A stretch of DNA of 64,000 nucleotides, from positions 496,001-560,000 of the forward strand of contig JADQAV010000003.1 of assembly GCA_019775845.1 (NCBI GenBank), in the 5' to 3' direction. Shown piece by piece: positions 13,110 through 24,440 of this stretch. Source of the stretch: Myrmaecium sp. VS I D KN 1 (taxonomy: Eukaryota > Ascomycota > Dothideomycetes > Valsariales > Valsariaceae). The notes beneath the pieces were generated by a model. That model was not told the origin of the DNA, did no database searches, and worked only from the letters and a program-made list of their open reading frames with translations. Numbering within the stretch: the stretch's first letter is position 1; each line of letters opens with the position of its first letter. Made by a program: the position numbers and the translations under genes.

Positions 13110-16100
13110 CTACACCTTCACCGGCTCCACCTCTCCCGCAGGCGCGGGCGCAGCCACACCCACCTCATTCGACGCCACCGTCTTCTTCTTCTGCTGCAGC
13201 TGTTGTTGCTCATCCTTCCGGCGTTTCAGCCACTTCTCCTGCTTGCGGCCGATCCACTGGAGGAGCATGCCGTCGAGCTCGCGCTGCATCTCGCTCACGC
13301 GGCGGCGCTCGTCCGCGAGCAGGCCCGACGACGTCAGCGCGTCCGCCGGCCCCACCGGCGCCACCTCGCTCGTGTCGTAGATGACGCGCAGCATGTCCTT
13401 GATCTCCGAGCCGTCGTCCAGGTACGCGCGCAGCGCCGAGTCCGACCACGGCGGCAGCGACGGCGAGGACGACGTCGTTGAGATGGACAGGCTGGGCGTG
13501 CCGATCTGGGGAGAGGGCGCGGAGGCGGGTGGAGTGGGTCCAGCGCGGGAGGGAGGCTTGGGGGGGAGGGCGGAAGGAGGAGCGGTGAGGGGTGGACCGG
13601 CAAGGTTGCTGGGCGCATAAGGTTTCGAGAGGGACGCTTGCGGTGTGAGCGGGGAGACAGGAGAGACGTCGTCGGCGCTCGCGGTGTCCGGAACGAGGCC
13701 TGGTGGTTGTCGCGTGTCCACAGGGGACATCTCCATCGGGGAGTCCGACAGGCGCTCTGTAATTTGGGTAGACTCAGGTTCCGGCTCCGTTTCAGAATCC
13801 GGTTCGTCCTGCTCCTGCGAGTCATCCGTGGTCCGCCGAGCCTGCGCAAAGGGATTGTTCGACTGGGGTTCCGGAGACGAATCGAAGTCATCAAGCTCGA
13901 CGCGCTGCTTCGCCTTCCTGACTTTCTCTGGCTTGGGAGCACGAGGCTCGTCGCCGGATCCAGACCGGAACAAGTTTGACACCTTGCTGCGGCCTCGCGA
14001 GTTTGAGTTGGACCGTGTCGGCTCCTCCTGTTGTAACTGCTCCTCGGGCGATTTCACCCTTGCTTCTACCTTCTGTGCATCCTGCGGTTCCGGAGAGACG
14101 ATGCGCATCGTAGATTGGCCGTTGGCCTGGCCATTGGATTTCAACGTTGGACCTGCAACGTCTTTCAGTGTCACAGGCTCCGGGCTTTCTCTAGGCTGCT
14201 TCATCGCGCTCTTCGGAGGCGATACATCACCCCGCGGAGCCTTCTGCAGCTTGCCCTTGCTAAGTTGTCTTTGAGGCGTGAGATCGGGCTCGGCATCAGA
14301 TTTATCAACAGAATCGTTCGAACGATGAGTCGGCGAATCCCGCGCGATTTCCGCAGAACCCTTCTCACTATCGCTCTGCTCCGCTTCATCTCTGCTTCCC
14401 TGCCGCTTCTTCTCCTTGCGTTTAAAGAGCCCACTTAGCATGCCAGCTTTCTTGTCCTTCTTCTTCTTGTCATCTTTGCCTTTGCCGGCGATCTCCCTGT
14501 CCAGAACATCCCAGCTGTTGCTTCTCTTCGCTTCATCGACGGATCGGATGGTGGAACCGCTAGAGTCGTCGCGAAGGATGTTGGGCGTGAGCGTGATCTT
14601 TCGAGTTTCCGTCGAGTCATCCTTGAAAAAGGAATCAGTATTCCTCAAAGTACCGTTGCGAGACAGCTTCGGTCCGATCTCGTCACTCGTGCGCTCATCT
14701 TCGCCCTCGACGTCTTCGGAAGCGTCTCCTTTGTCAGTGCCCTCGCCCTTGTCCTTCTTTCCTATCTTGAGCGGTTCAACACGCGCAGTATCATCCTCGG
14801 GATCCTGGTCCGTGATATCCACCGATCCCGGTTCAGGTCCGCCGAAGACTTCACCATCCTCCTCCTCTTCCGAGGACCAATCGTAGTCAGATGCTTCCAC
14901 ATACGTAGGACCGGCAAACTGGACCGTCTTGGCATTCCGTCTCCTCATGGCCTTCTTCAACGGGTTCTTGGACTTCTCGGCGTTGTCACTCAACATCGTC
15001 GCGGATAACTAGGAACAGAATTAGCGGCGTATGAATGCAAGACATGTATCGACGCACATCGATATTTCTGTGTTTGTTCAACCGAGCCAAACGTTCGGTC
15101 GGCGTTTCGATATGCTCTGCAGGCAGGTAACCTGGGTAATCATTAGCAAGCGTGCGTGCGGATATCATATCAGAAACAACATACCTATGCTACTATCCTT
15201 CACAATCCGGACAAGCCACCAGTAGCTATTGCTATCATCCAACAACACCATAGTATCGCCCTTCGTAGCATTGGCCTGGCCTTCGACGGTCGCCTGGAAC
15301 GTGTGGAGGGCGTAAACGAACTCGAAATCGATGTCCTCTACTTCCCGTAAGCATTCGCCTCCCCAACCGGAGTCAACGTAGCGGTCGTCTAAAGAGTCGA
15401 AAATCCCAGAAGCATCATCATGATCGTCACCACCTTCCTCCCAGCTGCACTCGCTTTCCGTGATCCAGCTTTCGTCAGATGCGATCGACGCTCCGTCGTC
15501 ACCAGGGAGATCCGTCAACGCTGTTCCTTCGGGAACCTCGGCGATCGGAAATATGAGAGAATCCTCCTCCGGCAACAACACGTCGTTGATATCAGGCAAG
15601 CTGAACAGCGACGCGTCGCGGGGGATTCTGCTCGTACGTCTCGAAAAGTGAGGTGGACGTTGGATAGGCGTCAAGGGCCGAAGAACATCCTCTTTCTCCC
15701 TGACGATCTCGTCCCGCTCTTGCATCTGCGAGTTGGTCGTCGACGGCGTGACAGCTGGTCCGGTGGGTTCCTCCATATACTCACCCTTTCCACGATGATG
15801 CTGAGATTGAAGAGAATCGGAAGCGCTGATATTGACTGAACTGAAAAGTGGCGGAGTAGTGTAGTAAGAAATAGGGCTGATCACGCGCCGAGTCGTCGAG
15901 CCGAGATGCTGTCGACCCAGACCGGCGAAAAGCGGGAGGTGCAGAGGAGTGGAAGTGAAAGGCGAAGAAGAATTGCTGTCTGATGCAGGACTGGACTGGG
16001 GAGAAGAAAAGGGCGTGCTCTCCAGTGTAGGCGTGGCGACCTTTGGCGGAGAGCTTGGTAGAAATTGCTGAAGAGAAGGTAACCTACCATCGGAGATGGA

Positions 16101-16550
16101 TGGGGAGCTGGAGATCTTGTCCATCATGTCGTCATCCAGGCCGTCGTCTGCCTCCTCCGCATCGGCCAGATCTCCGTCCTCGGCGTCGCCATCCTGTCTG
16201 GCGGCCACATCGTCAAGTCGTGGGTCCTGTTCGCCCTCATGTTCGATGTGCGTTCCTTCATCGTCCGAACCGGGATCGTCCCGCAGCGATTGTGTAGCTT
16301 CCTGCAGATGCTCTTCCTCCTCTAGCCGCTCATCCTTCACTTGTCTGATCGCCGAAGCCTGATGAGGAGCGGCAGGTCCGATGCCCAGCGGTGCAGGATT
16401 TGTCGGCTGCCGACTGTGATCTTGGGCCGTAGGAGCTTTCCTGTTCTGGAGATCGAGCGTATCTGCAATGCAACGTCAGTACCGAATCGCTCGGTGACCA
16501 TAAGGTACCCTAGCTTGCGTACCAGCTCGTATGATATCTGGGCGCGTCAT
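13110..16550 (-). CDS. BUD14: Bud14-like SH3-domain protein with PP1-docking motif
   Basis: Likely cortical regulator of polarity and formins; Bud14 acts with the Glc7 (PP1) phosphatase in yeast. Four exons, 16550..16523, 16462..15185, 15131..15058 and 15008..13110, give 1092 residues. Exon 1 encodes only MTRPDIIRA, joined to DTLDLQ. An acidic N-terminal region precedes the SH3 domain (about residues 370-445): FVYALHTFQATVEGQANATK, DTMVLLDDSNSYWWLVRI, then across an intron GYLPAEHIETPTERLARLNK. Just after it lies KTVQF (residues 487-491), a match to the PP1-binding RVxF motif, in MRRRNAKTVQFAGPTYVEAS. The rest is disordered, with basic KKKKDKKAGMLSGLFKRKEK and a C-terminal coiled coil (RRRVSEMQRELDGML). 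Size and order fit fungal Bud14 proteins. Confidence 0.85.
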
Positions 16551-18334
16551 TGCCCCCTCAACATGTAGTCGCCCGGCAAGATCGCGCGTGGGTGTTGTGA
16601 ATGTTGACGTCGTCACGGCAGGTCTTCCGTCCTCCGTGCTCGGTTCGAAAAGAAGGTGTCTCGAACTGTGCGCGTGTGCAAACCAACAAAAGAAGTCACT
16701 CAAACTCAAAGGGAAACCCGACCGGGGCGGGTGAACGATCTGGCGGTGGTGGTGGTGGTGGTGGTGGTGGTGGAGAGTTAACGATCGTAGGTGATGGGCT
16801 CTGAAGAGATGAACGAGTGTTGCATAAAATATCTCGGTGAACCTCCGGCGTGCGAAAGGTGAAGGGAAGGACGGGGTTGCAACCTGCGCCGCAAGGAAGC
16901 GCTTTCAAGCTGTCAGAGAAAAAAAGGGCCCGGCGTCACTCCGTGCTGCGGAATGCCATGCCCGAACGTCGCGGCGGGTGGAGAAGAAGGGAAGAAAGAA
17001 GTCGAAGAATGAAAGGATGGGAGGGAATGGCAGTGCGAGCACTGCAAACGAAGGAACGGAAAAAGGGAACGTTGCCTCCTACGCAGCAGCACACGGCGCC
17101 TCGTTGCGAAAAAAAGAAGTGGAGAGAGGATGGCGGTGTTGCAAGGCGAAGAAGAAAGTTTGGTTGCAGGTTTGCCCGTGTGGCTCGAGGGGGAGCGTTC
17201 CAAGTCTCGCGCGCTCTCTCTCTCTCTCTCACGTATCCGTCGGGCGGTGGTCGCTGGTGTGGGAGCGTTTCAGGTGTCCCAAAATAATCCCGAGCCCCTG
17301 CCCATCTCTCACGTCCGACCTCCCCGTGCGCCCGCGCTAACCCGCAATGCCTGAGGCGGACTCTCCAACAAGGTCCATCCCGCCCCAAGCGAGACAAAAA
17401 CAGGTCAAAGGATATCGATTCTCACAGTTTGCGATCAATGCTATTTGAATGCGGATGACATACGCCTATCTAGAGGGTTCTCACGAGGAAGAGATTAGCA
17501 TTAAAAAGGGCGAAAACATTTCCTTAAACTCCGTTCAGTTCAAAACGGAAGACGAAAACGCTCATCCGCAAACGACCTATGTATGTAACATGCACTCGTA
17601 AAATCCCAAAAAGAAACCCAGCGTACCCATCGAAGTCCTTTCCATCCAGAGGGGTGGTAAAGAGGCCCAAATCCAATCCCATCATGAAAAGAAAAAAGGA
17701 AAAGGCCTGCTCGGGGAAAGCAAACAGGCGCAACTATGCATGCATGCATACACACCACCAGCGACGAGTGGAAGGGGGTATGAGTAAGATAGCAAAAGAA
17801 CTTCCCGCCAGCACAGAGGTCGCCAATAGATCGATAAAAAAAAGGGGAAGAGCGTGCAAACAGATCGATGCAGAACGTCTCACGACCAGACCCCGCCATG
17901 ACGGGGTTGCATGTTACGCAGAGTCCGACATGAAACGCAGATGCACCGGAGACCGTAGTGGTCTCCTTCCCAAACCCGGGGGATCAGACATGCACCAGGT
18001 GGGGTTGGAGAGGGAGAGGGAGGGGGAGGGTGTGGGTATGGTTCACCAGCACATGGGAAAGAAGCGTGCCTGGGGAAGGACGTCGTCTCAGACCACCCCG
18101 CAAGCAGGTGTCCTCATACGTGATGTGACACAAGATCGTCAAGTCGTCAGGCGTGTGTGATCGACGCACTGCCGTAAAGCGTAGCTGCAGACGGGAGGAG
18201 GGGGGCGTCAAGTCCCGGAGCCGCATCCATACGCGAAGATGTGCAGCGAAAGGGTGGAGCCGGGCTGGGCTGCAGCTCGACTACCCCCGTAGCTGCCAGA
18301 GATGGGTGGGTATGTCATGCCGAGAAGCACCGCA
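16551..18334. other. intergenic; long promoter of the Bud14-like gene
   Basis: Holds a GGT trinucleotide run (16743-16773), a plus-strand purine-rich block (16900-17160) and an AG/GA-rich patch near 18000-18030. Several short frames exist but none carry recognisable protein sequence. Confidence 0.6.
16743..16773. repeat. (GGT)n microsatellite
   Basis: About ten consecutive GGT units in the upstream region of the Bud14-like gene. Confidence 0.95.
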
Positions 18335-19286
18335 TCAAAACAGAATCTGGTACCTGTCGACACGGTTAGCGACGGCCTGAACAGTTCGCTGCACGCGGTA
18401 TAGCCTTACCTCTTCAAGACCTTCTCCAAGCTCACCGGGCTGAGCTCCACATCATCCGGGAGTTCGTCCAGGACGGGCACCAGGCCCGCGAACTTGTCGC
18501 CTCCCTTGTAGGCTAGGATGGCCGGGACACCGGCGGGATTCATCTCCGCCTCCTCGCAATGGAACTTGACGAAGCGGGTGGTGAGGTGCTTCTTTGCGAG
18601 CTCGCGCAAGCAGTCCTCCACCATGATGCTGATATCCGACTGCGAACGAAGTCAGTATTGTAAGCGAGCGTCGGACCCTGCATCGACCATGTGTAACATA
18701 CCATGTCGTCATAAATCAACACCACCACAATCGTGTCTGGAGGGCTCCTGTCGATCGCCTCCAAGTAGCCCTCGGCGTCCACCTTTGCCAAGCTGCCGTA
18801 CGTCCTCTTCGCGTGGCTGGAGGTCCCTTGCCTCGCCCGCTTGCCTGCCTTCTGAAGCTCCTTCAACCGGTTCTGTCGCCATCGCTGCATGAACGACTCC
18901 TCGCTGTCCTCATCCGACTTCTTCTCGCTGTTGGCAGTAACGGCAGCGGAATAGCCCATCGGCTTGTCCTCTCTCTTCCCGAAGAGCGAGCGCCGCTGGG
19001 AGCGCTTCGCCTGCTCGTACGCCTGCGCATCCGCGATCACGCCCTTCGGTCCGGTGTTGGCATCGTAGCTCTGCGTGGGCACCACGTACCGAGCCGACAT
19101 GTCTGGTGCCGGGTTGTAGTCCTCCGCGTCGTCGTCGTCGCCGTTGTCGTCGATCTCGTAGAACTGCTCCGGCTGTCCTTCCTCTTCCGATTCCGATTCG
19201 CTGTCGCTCTCCTGCGGGTGTCGTGAGATCCGATTCTTGTCTCGGAACAGCTCGTTGAACTCGTCCTGCGCGGCTGTGCTTGACAT
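18335..19286 (-). CDS. phosducin-like protein (Gbeta-gamma chaperone)
   Basis: Phosducin-like proteins assist CCT-dependent folding and assembly of G-protein beta-gamma; the fungal members (Cryphonectria BDM-1, Aspergillus PhnA) are needed for Gbeta function. Exons 19286..18702, 18639..18410 and 18353..18335 give 277 residues. The N-terminal half is acidic and binds client proteins: AQDEFNELFRDKNRISRHP, then SEEESFMQRWRQNRLKELQK-like helix (ESFMQRWRQNRLKELQK). The thioredoxin-like domain starts at YGSLAKVDAEGYLEAIDRSP, with VVVLIYDD, VEDCLRELAKKH, TRFVKFHCEEAEMNPAGVPA and AILAYKGGDKFAGLVPVLDE. The last coding exon is 19 nt (YQILF after Arg); without it the frame would stop one residue earlier at the splice donor. 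The next upstream gene on the same strand is Gbeta, its expected client. Confidence 0.9.
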
Positions 19287-20697
19287 GACGGGAAAGGAAA
19301 AGGGGAAAGGAGGGGTTCTGCTGCGTTGGCGGACGGTGGTATTTGTATCGGGGATGCCCGTCGAAGCGGATGTGCTGGTTGTATCGCGCGCACGGCTGGA
19401 ACTGGACGCAGACCAGGCGCAGGATGTGTGTCCACAAATCTCAGGGTGGCTTGGGCCCAGCGGGGCGGTCGACAGGGGAAATGCGAGGAACGTTTTGTGT
19501 CGGTTGAGCGGTCTGATTGGAGGATGAGGGATGAAATTCAATGCCGACGAGTGAGGTGGATGGAGGGGGGGCAGAGAGCGCGTGTGTGCGTTTGGTGGAT
19601 GGTGGATGGTGTATGGGACTGCTACAACTGCGGACGTGCCAGTCGGACGATGTTTGTTGGTATCTTCAGCCTGCGACAGGGGTCCAACCTCGCCCCACGC
19701 CCTTGGGCTGTGTGGCCAAGAGGAGACCCTGGTCGCTCCCGCACCACGCTACTCCTAGGGCAGACCAACCGCCTCTCTTCCCTCCTTTTCCTTCCTCTCC
19801 AGCACACGGAGGAAGTCAGGTACGGGGCTGATGCTCCGCGGTTTCTGATGAACGCCGCGGCCCCCCTTCTTCCTCCCTTGCTCTCCCTCGCGCCCCTCTA
19901 GCTCACTCGACAAAACCTAGGTACTTTACGACGACGGAGGAGGGCCCGTGGGAGCGAAAGCCACGGCGAGGCCCAGCGACGCGGCGGGTCAACGAACTCG
20001 CAATTGAAACGGAGCCTGAACCCGCCATCCCTCTCGTCGTCAACACACCGACTCTCTCCCTCCCTCCCTCCTCTCCTTTTCCCTAGGTATCGTATCGGCT
20101 TTGGAGATGAAGATGAGCACTGGTCGATCTGTCCTCGGAGCGCGGCAGAACCCTGTTCGTCATCGGCCTGGCTAGTGCCGGGCGACATTGCAACACCGGA
20201 CTCTTCTGAGAGCCCTCCTTGATAGGAGGTCCGCTCCATTATAAGGTCTCCCCGGCAATAACACTCGCCCGTCTGAACTCCCTCCGGTTCCTCTGCCTCT
20301 TCTTCGGCTTATTGTTAAGCGCAGCGATCGCTAATATCAAATTTCGAAGATTGAGTAGCGGCAGGAAGGATGCGCAGACACATGACCTTCTCACGCTCCC
20401 TTCTATTTCCGGGGTAAGGTAAGTTGTAAGTGAACCGTTTCTCGCGGGATAAAATCTACCGAGACGGGGGACGTTGAACTCCCATCGTTCCTTCAGGTCT
20501 CACCCTAAAACACACGGATCCGAACACAACAACGTGCGTGAGACGTCATCCCCTATTTTACCTTTCTTTCTAGAAGCTTTCTCAGCCCGCCCCCCTCCCC
20601 AATCCCCCTTCCGGAGGAAGAAGGATCGATCGGCATCGCATGCCTGGGGTTGGCTGTTTTGTTGTCGTGTGGTGATTCGCGGCGTGTCGCGGCTGGA

Positions 20698-20715
20698 GGG
20701 GGGGGGGGGGGGGGG
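20698..20715. repeat. poly-G run (18 nt)
   Basis: Uninterrupted G homopolymer; length may be affected by sequencing. Confidence 0.9.
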
Positions 20716-22009
20716 TTCGCGATAGAAATATCTGAAACGGGGAACGGCCGCGACGTGAAGGAGAGCCGCGTACGACTACCTACCAACCCTCTTGTACACA
20801 CATGAACGCGCACACGGGAGCGTGGATTTTTGTTTTCCCATGTTTGAGGATCGGGAGTGACCGAGTTGTTGTTGTTGTTGTTTGGGGATTACGAGAGAGA
20901 GGGGGGGGCGGAGAGGGAGTCGAACGGGCGGTTGATAATGGATAGCCCATGTTGTTCCATCTCAATGAGTTCATGCGCTCATTTCGGTATCAGTCGTGTC
21001 ATGTCATGCCCCCCGGGTTCGTGATGGTGTCTCGTTTTTTTCCTGGTATCTTACATCCCGTCATTATATACTTCAGTATGTGGGTATAATTAAAGGTAAG
21101 TCATGGCCAGAGGTAAGGTCTGCCGTTGCTTCGGTGCTCTTCCCTTCCTGTATGCACATTGTCATGCGTAGCTGGGTGCCTTGAAGTTTATTGTCAAGGA
21201 AATCCACACACTTGCACATAAGTTACTGTATATATCCGCGAACCTAGGTATTGCCTATATATAGACAGGGTTTCAACCCGCATGAACGAGGTGTTTCTAT
21301 CTTTACCTTCCATGTGTCTTCCTTCCTCCTTCCTCCATCCTCCTTCCATCCTTCCTTCCTTCCTTCCGTCAGAGGAACCTACCTACCTATGTGATGGATC
21401 CGCACGAGGCGCAGGCCCGTGAAGGAAGATCTGGGGATATGAGTGAGTTAGTTCGTTCAGTGAAGGGAATATAAGGTACATACGTGCATATATGGTCATC
21501 CCAAGAAAACCGTGAATCAGACGCCTTCCCCCCTCCCTCATCTCCTTCCAAAGGAAGGACTGAAAGCAAAAAAGGGAAGAAAAAAACGAATGACAAGATT
21601 AAAACGGAAAAAATATAAGGATGAAGAGAAAAGGTAAAAGAGTATCCCGTGAAACAAACAAACAGATTGAGTGATGAATGAAAATAAAGACCTCCCCTTT
21701 CGCAACCTTTCCACCCTCTCCTCCGGTCTTTCCATCCTCTCATCCTCTCTAGCCCACCACCACCCAACCCCTCTCCGTCTTCGGTCTTTAAACCACGAAG
21801 GAGCCGTAGGCCCTTACAAGTCACGTCTATAGTCTATCTAGCCGCCACTCACCTCGCTCCATTATACCGACACCGTAGTCGATCGTATGGGATAGGACCG
21901 GACGGGACAGAATAGCACGGGACGACAGAGAAAGATGAACTTGAAGTCCCCGCCCAGAAAAAGACGAAGGAACTCCACACCCCACCTACCGAAGTATCCC
22001 TACTTCATC

Positions 22010-22950
22010 TCAAGCGGAAAGACGAAACGGAGAAGATGAGAGGGGGAGAGAAGAAGAAGAAGAAAAGGGTCTTTTGTCAATTACGGATCTAAAAGCCAAC
22101 ACGTGAGCCAACAAGTAAAGAAAAGAAAAAGAAGAAGAAGAAAAATATAAAAAAAAGGAAGAGAAGAGAAGAGAAAAGAAGAGAGAAGACAGCGCGCTGT
22201 TTTCCTTCCTCCTATCCCCTTTCCCCGCCTTCCCCCGCCACCCCAATCCCTCTCGGGGAACGGGAAGGAGGAGGGCAACAAAATTCCGCTAAAAGCTACA
22301 GGTGCGTCAAGAGGCCAGAAACAAAAGGGGAAAGAAAAGAAAAACGGCGGAGGGAGAAGAGGGTGGGGGGGGGGGGGGGGGAGAAAATACAACACGCACG
22401 ATTCCCCACCGATTCACCGAAAAAGGTAACAAGAACAAGAACAACGGTGAAGGAGAAGGAAGTTTTTTGTCCGAGTAGATACGACATTCCGTGAAGTGAA
22501 AAGAAAAGAAGAAGAAAAGAAAAAGAAAAGCAGACAGTGTCTCTCGAAAGCCCAGCCTTGCCCCTCCCCTCCGGTTCCCCCCCTTCTTGTCCCTTTGTAT
22601 GAGTGGCGACTCTTTTCCACCAGACGATCTAGATTACAGGAAGGGGGATTTTATAGGGGACCAAAAACGGGAGGCTGAGCAGCAGCAGCATAAGTATGTG
22701 TGTGTGTGTCTGTACCTGTTGCTCTCCCGACCGCCACCGGCACAAAGGGGTTATCGAACAGAGAAAACGAGAAAAAGAAAAAAAAGCAAGAACGGAGATA
22801 CGAGGACGCCTGGAGGAACTTTGCGGCAGCAGTAACGGCAACAGCAACAGCGCTTTGAAACCGGCGATTCAATGGTGGAAGAAGGGGAAGCAATTGCTAA
22901 GGTGGAAAAAACAGGGAAAAGGAAACTCAAAATCCCAAAACACACACATC
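22010..22950. repeat. purine-rich low-complexity tract
   Basis: Mostly A and G on the plus strand (GAAGAAGAAAAG and similar), with a G17 run at 22365-22381. It is downstream of the Gbeta stop and so pyrimidine-rich on that gene's sense strand. Confidence 0.8.
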
Positions 22951-23209
22951 CGCGGAAAAACAGCCGGCCCACGACACATAGCAAGGAGAATGATGAGGGG
23001 AAGTGCGGATCAGTAAAAGCTTGTAAGTTCAAGTGCGGTAACCCTTCGTACCATCTTTACGCGGAAACGTAAAGATTTCGTAACAAGGGAATTTCCAGAA
23101 GAAGGGAAAGAATGGAGTTTGAAGGTTCGCATGGCGATTCCCGTCAAGGTCCATGATGGATATTTATAAGCGCAATCGTCAGCGTATCCTGGCGTCTCGT
23201 AGAGGTCAT

Positions 23210-24440
23210 TTATGCCCAGATGCGTAACTATGCCGAGTTAGTTCCAAGTTCAGATACATCATCTGGCCGTGAGCACTCACCATTGAGTCCCAAGACCCAG
23301 TGCACAGGCTCATAGCATCGTTGCTCACACCGAGACAGCTAACACGGTTGTCGTGGCCTTGCAGAGTACCGACGCGCTCTCCACGGAGGACGTCCCAGAC
23401 CTTGCACTCGAAGTCGTCGTAACCTGCGAAAAGAAGTCTGCCGGAGACAGAGAAAGCAACGGAAGTAATGCCGCAAACAGGCTCGCCAATCTAGCGCGGA
23501 TACGTTAGCGGAAAAAGCACAATCCATCGATATTGGACATGACTCACAGTGTAGCTTTGCAACTCACGATCGGCGCGGATGTCGAAGAGCCGGCAGGAGG
23601 CGTCATCTGATCCGGTACCGAATGCGTTACCGTTGGGGAAGAACTGAATGGCGTTGATGTCGGAGTCGTGAGCGGCGAATGTCTGGACACACTTCTGCTG
23701 ACGGATATCCCAAAGCTTGGCGAAAGCATCGCAAGCGCCGGAGACGAACTGGTTGGCGTCGAGGGGGTTGATGCTCAAGCTCATCACGTCTCCAAGGTGA
23801 TCAGCGAACTCGTGCACCTTAGAACCGGTCTCCAGATCCCAGAGCACGCAGGTCATGTCTCCAGAAGAGGTCAGAATGCGGCGGTCGCTGATGAATCGGC
23901 AGCAACTCAGGTAGCCAGAGTGGCCAGAGAGTTCCCTTGCCACACGGGTGGGGCCTTCGCGAGCGGAGAGGTTGTAGATGGAGCAGATGTTGTCAAGACC
24001 ACCGCATGCAACGTAGTTGCCGCTGGGCGAGTAGGCGCAGGTCATGACCCAAGACGACCGCAGAGGGATGGCATGAACCTTATTTGTCGTGTAGGCATCC
24101 CAGATGATCAACTTGCCGTCCTGGGAAGCGGAGACGAGATGTCTGCGGTCGGTTGACCAGTGCATGGCGTAGATTTTGGCAAGGTGACCCTTCAAGGTCC
24201 GCTTGGTCTTCATCTGCAGCCGCGGAAGAGCATCGACACGCTGGCGCGCATAGTCACGGACTGACGGAGCGAAGGGTTAGCACTGGGATTCGACATGGCC
24301 GTCACGACAATGGAAAACAACTTACGGGTGGTGTCAGCGAGCTCATCCTTCTTGCGTTTTATCCTGTCCTTGAGGGCTTCCGCATCGCGTCTGGCGATCT
24401 GGATCTTCTGTTGAATGGACTCTGCGTTCATGTCCGCCAT
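23210..24440 (-). CDS. gnb-1: heterotrimeric G-protein beta subunit
   Basis: Gbeta of the membrane-bound heterotrimeric G protein; called sfaD or gnb-1 in other moulds. Exons 24440..24326, 24260..23548, 23490..23281 and 23227..23210 give 351 residues, the usual length. An N-terminal coiled-coil helix ([20 protein letters not shown]) pairs with Ggamma. Seven WD blades follow, starting [19 protein letters not shown]; typical repeats include [76 protein letters not shown] and CTGSWDSM. The last coding exon is only 18 nt (LRIWA) and completes the final blade. A second in-frame Met lies at residue 4; the first is used because the frame and context allow it. Phosducin-like, its folding partner, is the next gene downstream on this strand. 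Confidence 0.97.

Larger units (their letters stand above)
19287..23209. other. 3.9 kb intergenic without recognisable gene
   Basis: Lies between phosducin-like and Gbeta genes. Contains an 18-base G run (20698-20715), TTG repeats near 20867, CCTT-rich repeats (21310-21370), a 17-base G run (22365-22381) and a strongly purine-rich plus strand from about 22010 to 22950. All frames read as low complexity. It may hold long UTRs or noncoding transcription; I cannot show either. Confidence 0.6.

Noticed and set aside
20880-20940. GTCGAAC box resembling a tRNA B box on the minus strand
   Set aside because: The surrounding sequence cannot fold into acceptor or anticodon stems; it is a G-rich simple region.
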